Positions 1 through 7,355 of a stretch of 11,905 bases of DNA are shown here, piece by piece. This DNA comes from an uncultured Clostridia bacterium (GTDB taxonomy: Bacteria > Bacillota > Clostridia > Oscillospirales > Acutalibacteraceae): contig CALWMQ010000203.1 of assembly GCA_944382025.1 (NCBI GenBank), positions 1-11,905 on the forward strand, read 5' to 3'. Below the pieces are notes generated by a model, which saw only the letters and a list, made by a program, of their open reading frames with translations, did no database searches and was not told where the DNA came from. Every line of letters starts with the position of its first letter. Position 1 is the first letter of the stretch. The translations under genes and the position numbers were made by a program.

Positions 1-68
1 TCTGCCGGTTGGGCGGTTTGCAGAATCAAATCAGAAGAGATGTGGGGAGGCAGCCGTATACCGGCTGA
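1..68 (+). CDS. Possible 3' end of an upstream gene (partial)
   Basis: The frame beginning at base 3 is open from the window edge to a TGA at 66-68. It would leave 33 bases before the next start, with that gene's ribosome binding site inside the gap, which is normal spacing for an operon. The visible 21 residues, ending in RDVGRQPYTG, are too few to identify a family. In Firmicutes, cell-shape and division genes (min, mre, rodA) often precede spoIVF-like genes, so one of those is possible but only a guess. The other two plus-strand frames are also open here, so the choice of frame rests on spacing alone. Confidence 0.3.
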   Translation, partial: CRLGGLQNQIRRDVGRQPYTG

Positions 69-101
69 TGTTTCTCGGCATACCGAAAGGAAGGAATCAA
101 C

Positions 102-1019
102 ATGCCGGATGAGAGACCGGAAAGACCGATCCGCCAGATGGAACTGCCCCGCCATACGGCAGGGGGAAAGAATCGCCGACCGTCTTCAGGAGGATGGCAG
201 CTGTTGGTGGTCCAGAGCATCTCCTGTTTGGTAATCCTGCTGCTGGCTTTTTTGATGAAGCTGGCGGGAGGTGCCGCGTTTGATCAGCTGCGGGAAAGCT
301 TTCATGCGGCCATTATGGATAATTCCTTTACGGCAACCCTGGCGGGATTGCTGGACGCCGATGAGGCGGCAAGCGGAACCACTTCATCCGCAGGCGGGAC
401 GACGGATGCCGCGGAGACGGATTCAACCGATCCCGGGGAACCGGGATCTTCCGGGGAAACCGATGGTTCTTCTGATACGGCTGATGAGGAGGGAACAGGG
501 GAGACCACCGTTTCTCGACAGGATGCGGAAGGGGTAGGGGGAAACGATGTTTCCATGGATGACATGAAGCCTATGGTGGCACCGGAAGGAGCTACCTTTG
601 CCAGGCTGGAAGTGAACCAAGCGGCTCATCCGCCGCTGGCGGACGGGCAGTATACCTCCTGGTTTGGATACCGGGAAGACCCTATCAAGGGCGGTATCGG
701 GTTTCATACCGGCGTTGATATTGGCGCGGAGGCGAATACGCCGATCTCACCTATGTTTTACGGTACCGTCACCGATGTGGGGACGGATAAAAGCCTGGGC
801 AACTATATCAAGATCTATCACGGCGGCGGCATGGAGATCCTATACGGGCATTGTTCGGAAATTATGGCGGAAAAAGGGATGATGGTACGGCCTGGGGATG
901 TGGTGGCCAGAGTGGGGAGCACAGGGGATTCCACCGGAAACCATCTACATGTAACCGTCCGGGTCGGCGGTATTGCTTATGACCCGTATCCGCTTTTCCC
1001 GGAAGGTCTGTATGGTTGA
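102..1019 (+). CDS. Membrane-anchored M23 (LytM) peptidase-domain protein, SpoIVFA/SpoIIQ-like
   Basis: A 305-residue protein with a short cytoplasmic N-terminus, one membrane segment at about residues 33-55, a long acidic Ser/Thr/Gly/Asp/Glu-rich linker (about 85-160), and a C-terminal M23 domain (about 175-295). The domain has every residue expected of an active LytM zinc endopeptidase: H202 and D206 in FHTGVDIG, H250 in YGH, and H281 and H283 in HLH. The ATG at 102 follows a GGAAGGA site with good spacing. It overlaps the M50 protease gene downstream by eight bases. In Bacillus subtilis, SpoIVFA (TM plus LytM) is encoded directly before SpoIVFB and holds it inactive in the outer forespore membrane, so a SpoIVFA-like regulator is the best reading. 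SpoIIQ-like or a general cell-wall hydrolase are the alternatives. The complete active site is unlike B. subtilis SpoIVFA. Fold is near certain; the sporulation role is moderately supported by context. Confidence 0.88.
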   Translation: MPDERPERPIRQMELPRHTAGGKNRRPSSGGWQLLVVQSISCLVILLLAFLMKLAGGAAFDQLRESFHAAIMDNSFTATLAGLLDADEAASGTTSSAGGTTDAAETDSTDPGEPGSSGETDGSSDTADEEGTGETTVSRQDAEGVGGNDVSMDDMKPMVAPEGATFARLEVNQAAHPPLADGQYTSWFGYREDPIKGGIGFHTGVDIGAEANTPISPMFYGTVTDVGTDKSLGNYIKIYHGGGMEILYGHCSEIMAEKGMMVRPGDVVARVGSTGDSTGNHLHVTVRVGGIAYDPYPLFPEGLYG

Positions 1020-1599
1020 ATTTACCCTGAAAGGCGTACGCTTCCGATTGAGCCTGCTGTTTCCGGCTATGGTGGTAATCATGATCACCCTGGACCCGAC
1101 CGCCTTATCCCTGTGGTGTGTAGCCGCCTCGATGATGCACGAGACAGGCCATTTTATTGCCCTGCTGGCAATGGATGGCAAGCCAAAACGGATCTCCATG
1201 GGGATTTTCGGTGTTCGGGTGGAACAAAATCCAGCCCAGAGGCTAGGCTATGCCGCCAATTGCGTGGTTTCCCTGGCAGGTCCGATGGTAAATCTGGTAT
1301 CCTTTGGCGTGCTGTCCTGCTTTACCGGGAATGAGGCAGCAGCCTTGGTTCATCTGACCCTGGGGGCCTTCAATCTGCTGCCCATTGAGCCCTTGGACGG
1401 AGGGCAGGCGCTTTACAGCCTGCTGGCTCTCCGGTATCCGGAGGAAAAAGCGGAAACAGCGGTTATGCTGATATCCATATTGACCTTGCTGCCTCTGGCG
1501 GCCGCTGGGTTTTACCTTCTGATTATCAGCGGTTACAATTTTACCCTGTTGGCTGTATGCGGATATCTGTGCCTGCTTTTGCTGTGTAAAAGAAAATAG
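1012..1599 (+). CDS. spoIVFB: M50 site-2 protease, SpoIVFB-like (no CBS domain)
   Basis: A 195-residue polytopic membrane metalloprotease. H43, E44 and H47 in the sequence HETGH form the HExxH zinc site, and NLLPIEPLDGGQ (N121 to about Q132) is the second conserved motif, with D129 as the third zinc ligand. Several hydrophobic segments cover most of the chain (about 13-35, 36-54, 82-102, 144-185). SpoIVFB cleaves pro-SigK within the membrane during sporulation. The ATG at 1012 is chosen because GGAAGG at 1001-1006 precedes it by five bases. An ATG at 973 lies deeper in the previous gene, lacks such a site and would add 13 unlikely residues. The gene overlaps its M23 neighbour, which implies translational coupling. 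Bacillus subtilis SpoIVFB is about 288 residues with a C-terminal CBS domain that senses ATP; that domain is absent here. A generic S2P-family protease is the alternative. Confidence 0.88.
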   Translation: MVEFTLKGVRFRLSLLFPAMVVIMITLDPTALSLWCVAASMMHETGHFIALLAMDGKPKRISMGIFGVRVEQNPAQRLGYAANCVVSLAGPMVNLVSFGVLSCFTGNEAAALVHLTLGAFNLLPIEPLDGGQALYSLLALRYPEEKAETAVMLISILTLLPLAAAGFYLLIISGYNFTLLAVCGYLCLLLLCKRK

Positions 1600-1621
1600 A
1601 GGGGTATCCCTGTCCGATTAG

Positions 1622-1675
1622 TCGCTGGAACCAGCCTTTGCTTATAAGGCAGGTTCCAGCGATAGTTTTTTATTT
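1622..1675 (+). terminator. Strong intrinsic terminator after spoIVFB-like gene
   Basis: An 11-base arm, TCGCTGGAACC, pairs perfectly with GGTTCCAGCGA at 1652-1662. Inside it GCCTT pairs with AAGGC across a seven-base loop, with only one unpaired A on each side. Six T residues follow at 1666-1671, then ATTT. It lies 22 bases past the spoIVFB-like stop codon and is the clearest terminator in the window, so the M23/M50 operon ends here. Confidence 0.93.
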
Positions 1676-1876
1676 AGGCATGTTATCCACTAGCTGTGAT
1701 AAGGCCGTATATAGCAGGATATCGGCTGTATGCTGACAGGGATAGGGGCCAGAAGGACAGGTGTCCCGAACGGAAGGGTGCAGGTTAGCCAAGCACGTGA
1801 CGGAGAGAAACCGGGTATAGGAGGTGTATGATCCGCCGGTATCTTCCAGGCGGGCGTAAGAATTCGAATGGCGTGC
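1676..1876 (+). other. Unexplained intergenic stretch with a possible small ORF
   Basis: No conserved gene or riboswitch is recognised between the terminator and the next promoter. Short hairpin candidates include GGAC-AGGT-GTCC, GTGC/GCAC around AGGTTAGCCAA, and CCGCC/GGCGG at about 1832-1855. A full AGGAGGTG site at about 1820-1827 is followed after only three bases by an ATG at 1828. This opens 26 codons (MIRRYLPGGRKNSNGVLVFM and six more) to a TGA at 1906-1908. The spacing is too tight for an efficient start, the frame runs across the promoter of the next gene, and no family is recognised, so I do not call it as a gene. Confidence 0.4.
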
Positions 1877-1906
1877 TTGTGTTTATGAAAGGCTTTATGG
1901 TATACT
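1877..1906 (+). promoter_or_regulatory. SigA-type promoter for the epimerase/phosphatase operon
   Basis: A -35 box TTGTGT (1877-1882) and a -10 box TATACT (1901-1906) are separated by 18 bases, with an extended TGG just upstream of the -10. The predicted transcript would begin about 30 bases before the epimerase ATG at 1946. The -35 is weak, but the extended -10 compensates. Confidence 0.65.
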
Positions 1907-1945
1907 GATAGAAAATATGCCGGATTTTGAAAGGGTGTTAGGAAT

Positions 1946-2830
1946 ATGGGAAAAGTCGTTGCCAGTAAAAACGATCATCTGTCAGTGACCTCCAGTACGG
2001 TCGGGGCAGAGTTACAATCCATCTGTTCAGCGGATGGGATATCCTATCTTTGGAACGGGGATCCGAGATATTGGGGCGGACGGGCTCCGAATCTGTTCCC
2101 CTTTGTAGGAGCGCTGAGAAACGGCCGGGCGCAATCGGCTCAGGGAGAAATTGTGTTACCACGGCATGGATTCGGAAGAAAAGCGGAATTTGCCGTGGAG
2201 ACGGAGAATCCGGATTCGGTGACTTACCGCCTGGAGTCCACGGAGGAAACAAGGAAGGCTTATCCGTATGATTTTATCTTCCGGGTTACCCACGCCTTGA
2301 AGGAAAATACGCTTACCACCGTGTATCGGGTTACCAATCCGGGAAAGGTTGACTTACCGTTCTGCGTAGGGGGCCATCCGGCGTTCCATGTTCCCCTGGT
2401 ACCTGGAGAGCAGTATGAGGACTATCGGATCGAGTTCCCGGAAAAGGAGACGATTAACAGCCCACAGGTGGATATTGAGGCTGGGCTGATTATGGATCAC
2501 AAAAGGAATCGGCTGATGACTGATGGAACATCCTTCCGGCTCAACCATATCCTGTTCCGCGGGGATGCCATTGTAATGGATGATCTTCGTTCCCGGAGCG
2601 TGCGTCTGGTTTCGGATAAAAGCGGACATGGGGTCCAGATGGATTTCGAGGGGATGGACTATTTCGCGGTTTGGAGCCCGTTTGCGGACAGCCCGTTTGT
2701 GTGTCTGGAACCCTGGACCGGGACAGCCACCCAGTATTCGGAGGACGATGTGTTTGAACATAAGCAGGGGATTCGGATTTTGGCGCCTGGAGAGGACTAC
2801 CAGGTATCCTATACCATCACCCTGTTTTGA
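1946..2830 (+). CDS. Aldose 1-epimerase family protein (LacX-like subgroup)
   Basis: A 294-residue cytoplasmic enzyme of the galactose mutarotase superfamily, which interconverts the alpha and beta anomers of aldoses through a His/Glu acid-base pair. The expected motifs are present in order: a sugar-contact RHGF with H74, GGHPAF with H144 as the likely catalytic acid, and CLEPW with E255 as the likely catalytic base. Length and the motif style (FPFVGALRNG, LPRHGFGR) fit the LacX-like subgroup better than classical GalM. The true substrate of that subgroup is often unknown. AAGGG at 1931-1935 is the likely ribosome site, ten bases from the ATG, which is rather long. A HAD phosphatase follows after 30 bases and is probably cotranscribed, suggesting shared sugar or sugar-phosphate housekeeping. 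Family certain; substrate unknown. Confidence 0.93.
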   Translation: MGKVVASKNDHLSVTSSTVGAELQSICSADGISYLWNGDPRYWGGRAPNLFPFVGALRNGRAQSAQGEIVLPRHGFGRKAEFAVETENPDSVTYRLESTEETRKAYPYDFIFRVTHALKENTLTTVYRVTNPGKVDLPFCVGGHPAFHVPLVPGEQYEDYRIEFPEKETINSPQVDIEAGLIMDHKRNRLMTDGTSFRLNHILFRGDAIVMDDLRSRSVRLVSDKSGHGVQMDFEGMDYFAVWSPFADSPFVCLEPWTGTATQYSEDDVFEHKQGIRILAPGEDYQVSYTITLF

Positions 2831-2860
2831 CAGGAAGCCGTATAAAAGAGAGGGATTGTC

Positions 2861-3532
2861 ATGAGCCGTTGGGATACGGTATGTTTTGATCTGGACGGTA
2901 CGCTGGTGGATACCCTGGAGGATCTGGCCCATGCCACCGAGGAAGTGCTGATGCGCAACCGCCTGGGGAGGATGGATGGGAAACCGGTATACCCTTTGGA
3001 TGCCTATCGCCAGTTTGTGGGCAGCGGCGCCAGAAAGCTGATTGAGCGGGCGGCAGGGGAATTTGTGGGGAAAGAGCTGGTTGATCATCTGCTGCAGGAG
3101 TTCCTGGCGGTATATGACCGGGACTGCCTGATGTACAGCCACCCTTATGAAGAGATACCGGAGCTTCTTGGGTCGCTGCGGGACAGGGGCATAAAGCTGC
3201 TGGTGGTAACTAATAAGCCGGAGCCGCAGGCAAAAAAGATTGTGCGCCACTATTTTGGAGAGGGGATATTTGCCTGTGTATACGGTGGAGTGAAGGGGCG
3301 GAAGGTCAAACCGGATCCGGAAACCGTTCTGACAGCCCTTAAGGAGGTAGGGACTACTCCGGATCATGCCTTGTATATGGGGGATTCGGATGTAGATGTG
3401 TTTACCGCGCATAACGCGGGTATGGTGTGTGCCGGAGCCGCGTGGGGCTTCCGGGGAGAAGAGGAACTGATGAAAAGCGGCGCGGATATACTGCTGCGTC
3501 ATCCTCTGGAGCTGATGGACTATATGGGATAA
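2861..3532 (+). CDS. HAD-superfamily phosphatase, Gph/PGP-like
   Basis: A 223-residue cytoplasmic hydrolase with all four HAD motifs: DLDGT with nucleophile D10 and acid/base D12, VVTNK with T117, K150 in VKPDPE, and GDSDVD with D175 and D179. An alpha-helical C1-type cap lies at about residues 18-85, as in phosphoglycolate phosphatases and related sugar-phosphate or pyrophosphate phosphatases. AGAGAGGG lies six bases before the ATG. The gene sits 30 bases behind the aldose epimerase and is likely part of the same transcript. Gph (2-phosphoglycolate phosphatase) is the common automatic label, but members of this branch act on many small phosphates and the sequence does not reveal which. The stop is followed by a 307-base stretch without a gene. 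Confidence 0.93.
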   Translation: MSRWDTVCFDLDGTLVDTLEDLAHATEEVLMRNRLGRMDGKPVYPLDAYRQFVGSGARKLIERAAGEFVGKELVDHLLQEFLAVYDRDCLMYSHPYEEIPELLGSLRDRGIKLLVVTNKPEPQAKKIVRHYFGEGIFACVYGGVKGRKVKPDPETVLTALKEVGTTPDHALYMGDSDVDVFTAHNAGMVCAGAAWGFRGEEELMKSGADILLRHPLELMDYMG

Positions 3533-3567
3533 CAGGAAGATGTACGCCTGTCAGATCAGATAGAATT

Positions 3568-3611
3568 CGGGAGGAGCGGTACCGCCACATGGAGGGGAAC
3601 GCTTCCTCCCG
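3568..3611 (+). terminator. Weak hairpin after the phosphatase gene
   Basis: CGGGAGGAGC (3568-3577) pairs with GCTTCCTCCCG (3601-3611) apart from one bulged base, and the loop contains the self-complementary GCGGTACCGC. Only three T residues follow (3612-3614), so termination would be inefficient. It lies 36 bases past the phosphatase stop and 71 bases before the promoter of the ABC operon, which makes a partial terminator the simplest role. Confidence 0.4.
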
Positions 3612-3681
3612 TTTCCCTGAGATACTGATACAGGATATGAGATTCCTGATGGCCGGTTGAAGCCGAAAACCGGTCCGGATA

Positions 3682-3711
3682 TTGTTTGAGGCGGGTATTT
3701 TATGGTATAAT
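3682..3711 (+). promoter_or_regulatory. SigA-type promoter for the ABC exporter operon
   Basis: TTGTTT (3682-3687) and a consensus TATAAT (3706-3711) are 18 bases apart, with an extended TGG before the -10. Transcription would start near 3718 and leave a leader of about 120 bases before the TTG start at 3840. That leader begins with a small GGGAAA/TTTCCC hairpin and holds CCTG-TAG-CAGG; I recognise no riboswitch in it. Confidence 0.75.
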
Positions 3712-3826
3712 GCCCTGCGGGAAATATGAGATGACATTTTTCCCTGCGGATAGTTTGATGATACAAAGAGTGTTGAAAAAACGTGCCGGGGGAAATCAAG
3801 ATTGTCCTGTAGCAGGGTTGCTTTCT

Positions 3827-3831
3827 GGAGG
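3827..3831 (+). promoter_or_regulatory. Ribosome binding site that fixes a TTG start
   Basis: GGAGG sits eight bases before TTG at 3840-3842. The in-frame GTG at 3831 overlaps this site and so cannot be the start, and there is no other good site nearby. The first ABC protein therefore most likely begins (M)SLIKFGKYLKPY, which matches the usual N-terminus of its family. Confidence 0.8.
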
Positions 3832-3839
3832 TGTACCGT

Positions 3840-5561
3840 TTGTCCTTAATAAAATTTGGGAAATATTTGAAGCCCTATATTTGGCAGTGCATTTTCGGCC
3901 CTCTTTTTAAGCTGACCGAAGCCGTACTGGAACTCTATCTGCCGCTGTTAATGGCCAGGGTAATTGATAACGGCGTCATTGCCGGGGATACCGGGTATAT
4001 TTACAGGATGGGCGGCGTTATGCTGGGGATTGTTACCGTAGGGCTGTTGTGCGCCCTGGTGTGCCAGTATGTGGCTTCCGTTACCTCTCAGGGGTTTGGT
4101 ACCGGCCTGCGAAACGCGGTGTTTGAGAAAATTTCTTCTTTTTCCCATGAGGAACTGGACAGATTCGGCACACCATCCCTGATCAACCGTGTAACCGGGG
4201 ATATTAACCAGCTGCAATATGCGGTAGCCATGCTGATTCGGCTGGTGATCCGTGCGCCGTTTCTGTGTATCGGCGGTATTGTGATGGCGTTAGTCATCGA
4301 CTGGAAACTGGCCCTGGTGATCATTGTAGCGATTCCGTTGTTCATACTCATTATTGTGTTGGTGATGAAAAAAACCGTACCGCTCCACCGGATGGTGCAG
4401 GGAAAGCTGGATGCGTTAACTCGGGTACTTCGGGAAAACCTGTCCGGTGTACGGGTAATCCGTGCGTTTGCCCGTACCGGTGAGGAACAGAACCGGTTTG
4501 AACAAGCGACGGGCAGCCATACCCAAGCGGCTATCCGGGTGGGAAGGCTGTCGGCGTTTCTGAATCCCGCCACCCAGCTGATTATGAATCTGGCGATACT
4601 GGCTATTGTTTGGTTCGGTGGGTTGCGGGTGGAGGCCGGAGGGATGACAACCGGGGAAATCATTGCCTTTATCAATTATGTCAACCAGATTCTGCTGGCT
4701 TTGATCGTAGTGGCCAATCTGGTGGTGACCTTTACCAAGGCCTATGCGTCGGCAGGCCGTGTGCTGGAGGTGCTGGAGACCGAACCTAGCCTGCGGAGCG
4801 GGCCGGGCGCGGCCCCAGTGGCAAACGCGCCGGCGGTAGAGTTCCGGCAAGTAGGGTTTTCCTACGGCGCGGGGGAAAAAGAACTGGAACAGATTACCTT
4901 CCGGGCGGCTAAAGGCAGTACCATAGGGGTTATCGGGGGTACTGGTTCGGGGAAAAGCACTTTGATGGCCCTGATTCCCCGGTTTTACGACGTGCAGGAA
5001 GGGCAGGTGCTGATAGACGGGGTAGATGTCCGGGAATATACCTTGGAAGGACTCCGGGAAAAAATCGGTATGGTTCCCCAGCAGGTGGAACTGTTTTCCG
5101 GAACCATCGGGGAGAATATCCGATGGGGGAAAGTGGACGCCACCCTGGAAGAGATCCGGGAAGCAGCCGCCATGGCCCAGGCTGCGGAATTTATTGAGAA
5201 GATGCCGGAACAGTATGATGCGGCCGTAGAACGGGGCGGTATGAACCTATCGGGCGGACAGCGTCAGCGTTTGGCTATTGCCAGGGCTTTGGTACGGCAC
5301 CCGGAAATTCTTATATTGGACGACTCATCCAGCGCGTTAGACTACGCTACTGACGCGGCCCTGCGGCGGGCTATCCGTTCAGGGACCAGAGGAATGACGG
5401 TGTTTATGGTTTCTCAGCGGGTAAGCGCGGTAAAACAATCCGACCTGATTCTGGTACTGGACGATGGGCGATTAGCCGGTGCCGGTACCCATGACGAACT
5501 GCTGGCCTCCTGCGAAACCTATCAGGAGATCTGCCGGTCTCAGGAAAGGGGGGACAGCTGA
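3840..5561 (+). CDS. ABC exporter half-transporter, degenerate-site subunit (TM287-like)
   Basis: A 573-residue half-transporter with a six-helix exporter membrane domain (about residues 15-300) fused to a nucleotide-binding domain. Walker A GGTGSGKST lies at 366-374, the Q-loop near 414, the signature LSGGQ at 470-474 and Walker B ILILDD at 490-495. The catalytic glutamate after Walker B is replaced by aspartate (DDSSSALD rather than DEATSALD) and the H-loop histidine by glutamine (VSQR, Q526). This is the pattern of the non-hydrolysing side of heterodimeric exporters such as TM287/288, LmrCD and BmrCD. The start is TTG at 3840. The stop TGA overlaps the ATG of the partner by one base (TGATG), so the two are translationally coupled at equal dose. 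The substrate (drug, lipid or peptide) cannot be told from sequence. Confidence 0.95.
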   Translation: MSLIKFGKYLKPYIWQCIFGPLFKLTEAVLELYLPLLMARVIDNGVIAGDTGYIYRMGGVMLGIVTVGLLCALVCQYVASVTSQGFGTGLRNAVFEKISSFSHEELDRFGTPSLINRVTGDINQLQYAVAMLIRLVIRAPFLCIGGIVMALVIDWKLALVIIVAIPLFILIIVLVMKKTVPLHRMVQGKLDALTRVLRENLSGVRVIRAFARTGEEQNRFEQATGSHTQAAIRVGRLSAFLNPATQLIMNLAILAIVWFGGLRVEAGGMTTGEIIAFINYVNQILLALIVVANLVVTFTKAYASAGRVLEVLETEPSLRSGPGAAPVANAPAVEFRQVGFSYGAGEKELEQITFRAAKGSTIGVIGGTGSGKSTLMALIPRFYDVQEGQVLIDGVDVREYTLEGLREKIGMVPQQVELFSGTIGENIRWGKVDATLEEIREAAAMAQAAEFIEKMPEQYDAAVERGGMNLSGGQRQRLAIARALVRHPEILILDDSSSALDYATDAALRRAIRSGTRGMTVFMVSQRVSAVKQSDLILVLDDGRLAGAGTHDELLASCETYQEICRSQERGDS

Positions 5562-7327
5562 TGAAATCCGGAAAACGGAACCAACCCTTTTCACGTCTGC
5601 TCCGATACGTTGGGAAAAGCAGGTACGCTCTTCTGGGAGTATTCCTCAGCGCCGTCATCGGCAACACCTGTATGATGCTGGCCCCTAAGCTGGTGGGGCA
5701 GGCCATCAATCAGATTGTGCCTTGGGAAACCGGTGGTTTTACGCCGGGATGGATGGTCCCTATGCTGAAAACATTGGGGATGATCGCTTTGGTGGTCCTG
5801 GTAGGGTCGGCTTTCAACTGGCTGACGGCGCTGTTCGCCAATCTGGCCGCCAACCGGACAGTCAAAATCCTCCGTACGGATTTGTTCAATAAACTGGGCC
5901 GCCTGCCGCTGAAGTATTTTGATTCCCATTCCCGAGGGGACATGATGAGCCGGTTTACCAATGACATTGACGCCATTTCCGACGGCCTCAATCAGGGAAT
6001 TCCCCAGCTGGTATCCGGTGTGCTGACGGTTTTGCTGTGCCTTGGGTTCATGCTGTCATTAAATCCCATGGTAACCCTGGTAGCGGTGTTTGTAACTCCC
6101 CTGTGCTTTTTAGTGGGATTTTTTATTACCAAATATGGGAGCAGGCGTTTCCGTGAGCAGAGCCGGGTATTGGGCCGGCTCAACGGCTATGCGGAGGAAC
6201 TCATCAGCGGCCAACGTACCGTAAAGGCTTTTGGATATGAGGGCCGGTCTTTCGACCAATTCCAAAAAATCAATGGGGAACTATACCAATGCGGCTACCG
6301 GGCCCAATTCGCCTCCGCCCTAGTCAACCCTTCCACCCGGTTTGTCAACAATATCGCCTATGTACTGGTTGGCGTTTTTGGTATCCTGGCGGTTCTGAGA
6401 GGCGGCTTGGATGTGGGTGGAGTAGCCAGCTTTTTAACCTATACTGCCCAGTTCTCCAAGCCTTTTAATGAGATCACCTCCATTACCATGCAGCTGCAGC
6501 TGGCTATGGCGGCGGCGCACCGGGTATTCGCGGTGCTGGACGAGACGGAGCAGGATCCGGAACCAGAGAACGCGCAAGAATTGGAAAAGGCCCAAGGAGA
6601 GGTTATTTTCAGCCATGTCCGGTTTTCCTATACGCCGGATCGGCCCTTGATTACCGATTTCAACCTCCAAGTTCGGCCCGGAACCACAGTCGCTATTGTT
6701 GGCCCTACAGGAGCGGGGAAAACCACCTTGGTCAATCTCCTGATGCGGTTTTATGAGGTGAACGCCGGGAACATCATGATAGACGGGCGGGATATTACCG
6801 GCCTGACCCGGGATAGCCTGCGGCGGAGCTTTGGCATGGTGCTTCAAGATACCTGGCTTTTCGCGGGGACAGTGCGGGATAATATCGCTTACGGCAAACC
6901 GGACGCTACCGATGAGGAAGTAGAGGCGGCGGCTAAAGCGGCTCATGCCCACAGCTTTATTCGCAGGCTTCCGGAGGGGTACCAAACGCGGATCGCCGAG
7001 GATGGCGGGAATCTTTCCCAGGGGCAGAAACAGCTGCTGACGATTGCCAGGGCGATGCTACTGGATCCTCCCATGCTGATTTTGGACGAGGCCACCAGTT
7101 CGGTGGATATTTTAACCGAAATGCGTATTCAAAAGGTGTTTCGGAAAATGATGGAGGGGAAAACCGCCTTCATCATTGCCCATCGCCTTTCCACGATTCA
7201 GGACGCGGATCTTATCCTGGTACTGAATCAGGGGGATGTGGTGGAATTAGGCACTCATGAGGAACTGCTGGCGAAAGGCGGTTTTTATCACAAGCTTTAT
7301 AATTCCCAATTTGCCCCCGCTGAATAA
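5561..7327 (+). CDS. ABC exporter half-transporter, catalytic-site subunit (TM288-like)
   Basis: A 588-residue half-transporter with a membrane domain at about residues 20-325 and a nucleotide-binding domain after it. Walker A is GPTGAGKTT at 381-389, the Q-loop glutamine is Q429, Walker B is MLILDE with catalytic E510, the D-loop is SSVD, and the H-loop histidine is H541 in AHRLST. Its signature is LSQGQ (485-489) instead of LSGGQ. Walker A/B of this subunit with the perfect LSGGQ of its partner would form the hydrolysing site, while its altered LSQGQ faces the partner's degenerate Walker B. The complementary defects show that the two genes encode one heterodimeric exporter of the plasma membrane. 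The ATG at 5561 overlaps the previous stop, with a purine-rich AAAGGGGGGA upstream. No dedicated regulator gene is in the operon. Confidence 0.96.
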   Translation: MKSGKRNQPFSRLLRYVGKSRYALLGVFLSAVIGNTCMMLAPKLVGQAINQIVPWETGGFTPGWMVPMLKTLGMIALVVLVGSAFNWLTALFANLAANRTVKILRTDLFNKLGRLPLKYFDSHSRGDMMSRFTNDIDAISDGLNQGIPQLVSGVLTVLLCLGFMLSLNPMVTLVAVFVTPLCFLVGFFITKYGSRRFREQSRVLGRLNGYAEELISGQRTVKAFGYEGRSFDQFQKINGELYQCGYRAQFASALVNPSTRFVNNIAYVLVGVFGILAVLRGGLDVGGVASFLTYTAQFSKPFNEITSITMQLQLAMAAAHRVFAVLDETEQDPEPENAQELEKAQGEVIFSHVRFSYTPDRPLITDFNLQVRPGTTVAIVGPTGAGKTTLVNLLMRFYEVNAGNIMIDGRDITGLTRDSLRRSFGMVLQDTWLFAGTVRDNIAYGKPDATDEEVEAAAKAAHAHSFIRRLPEGYQTRIAEDGGNLSQGQKQLLTIARAMLLDPPMLILDEATSSVDILTEMRIQKVFRKMMEGKTAFIIAHRLSTIQDADLILVLNQGDVVELGTHEELLAKGGFYHKLYNSQFAPAE

Positions 7328-7355
7328 AGGGATAACACTGATCTGTAGAGAATTG

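Noticed and set aside
1750..1800. Resemblance of CGGAAGG...GCAG...GCCAAG to the bacterial SRP RNA core
   Set aside because: The order and spacing do not build the required domain IV hairpin with its symmetric loop and GGAA tetraloop.
2354..3502. A 382-codon open frame on the minus strand opposite the epimerase and phosphatase genes
   Set aside because: It spans two well-supported genes and the gap between them, has no recognisable domain and is rich in His/Pro/Gln/Arg as antisense frames of such genes often are.
3572..3614. T-box-like AGCGGTACCGCC followed by TCCTCCCGTTT
   Set aside because: It differs from the T-box core (TGGNACCGC) at a conserved base, starts only about 40 bases after a stop codon so a Stem I cannot fit, lies upstream of the ABC promoter, and no amino-acid gene follows.
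3686..3910. A 74-codon plus-strand frame running into the first ABC gene
   Set aside because: Its start lies upstream of the promoter's -10 box, it has no ribosome site, and it overlaps the ABC start in another frame.
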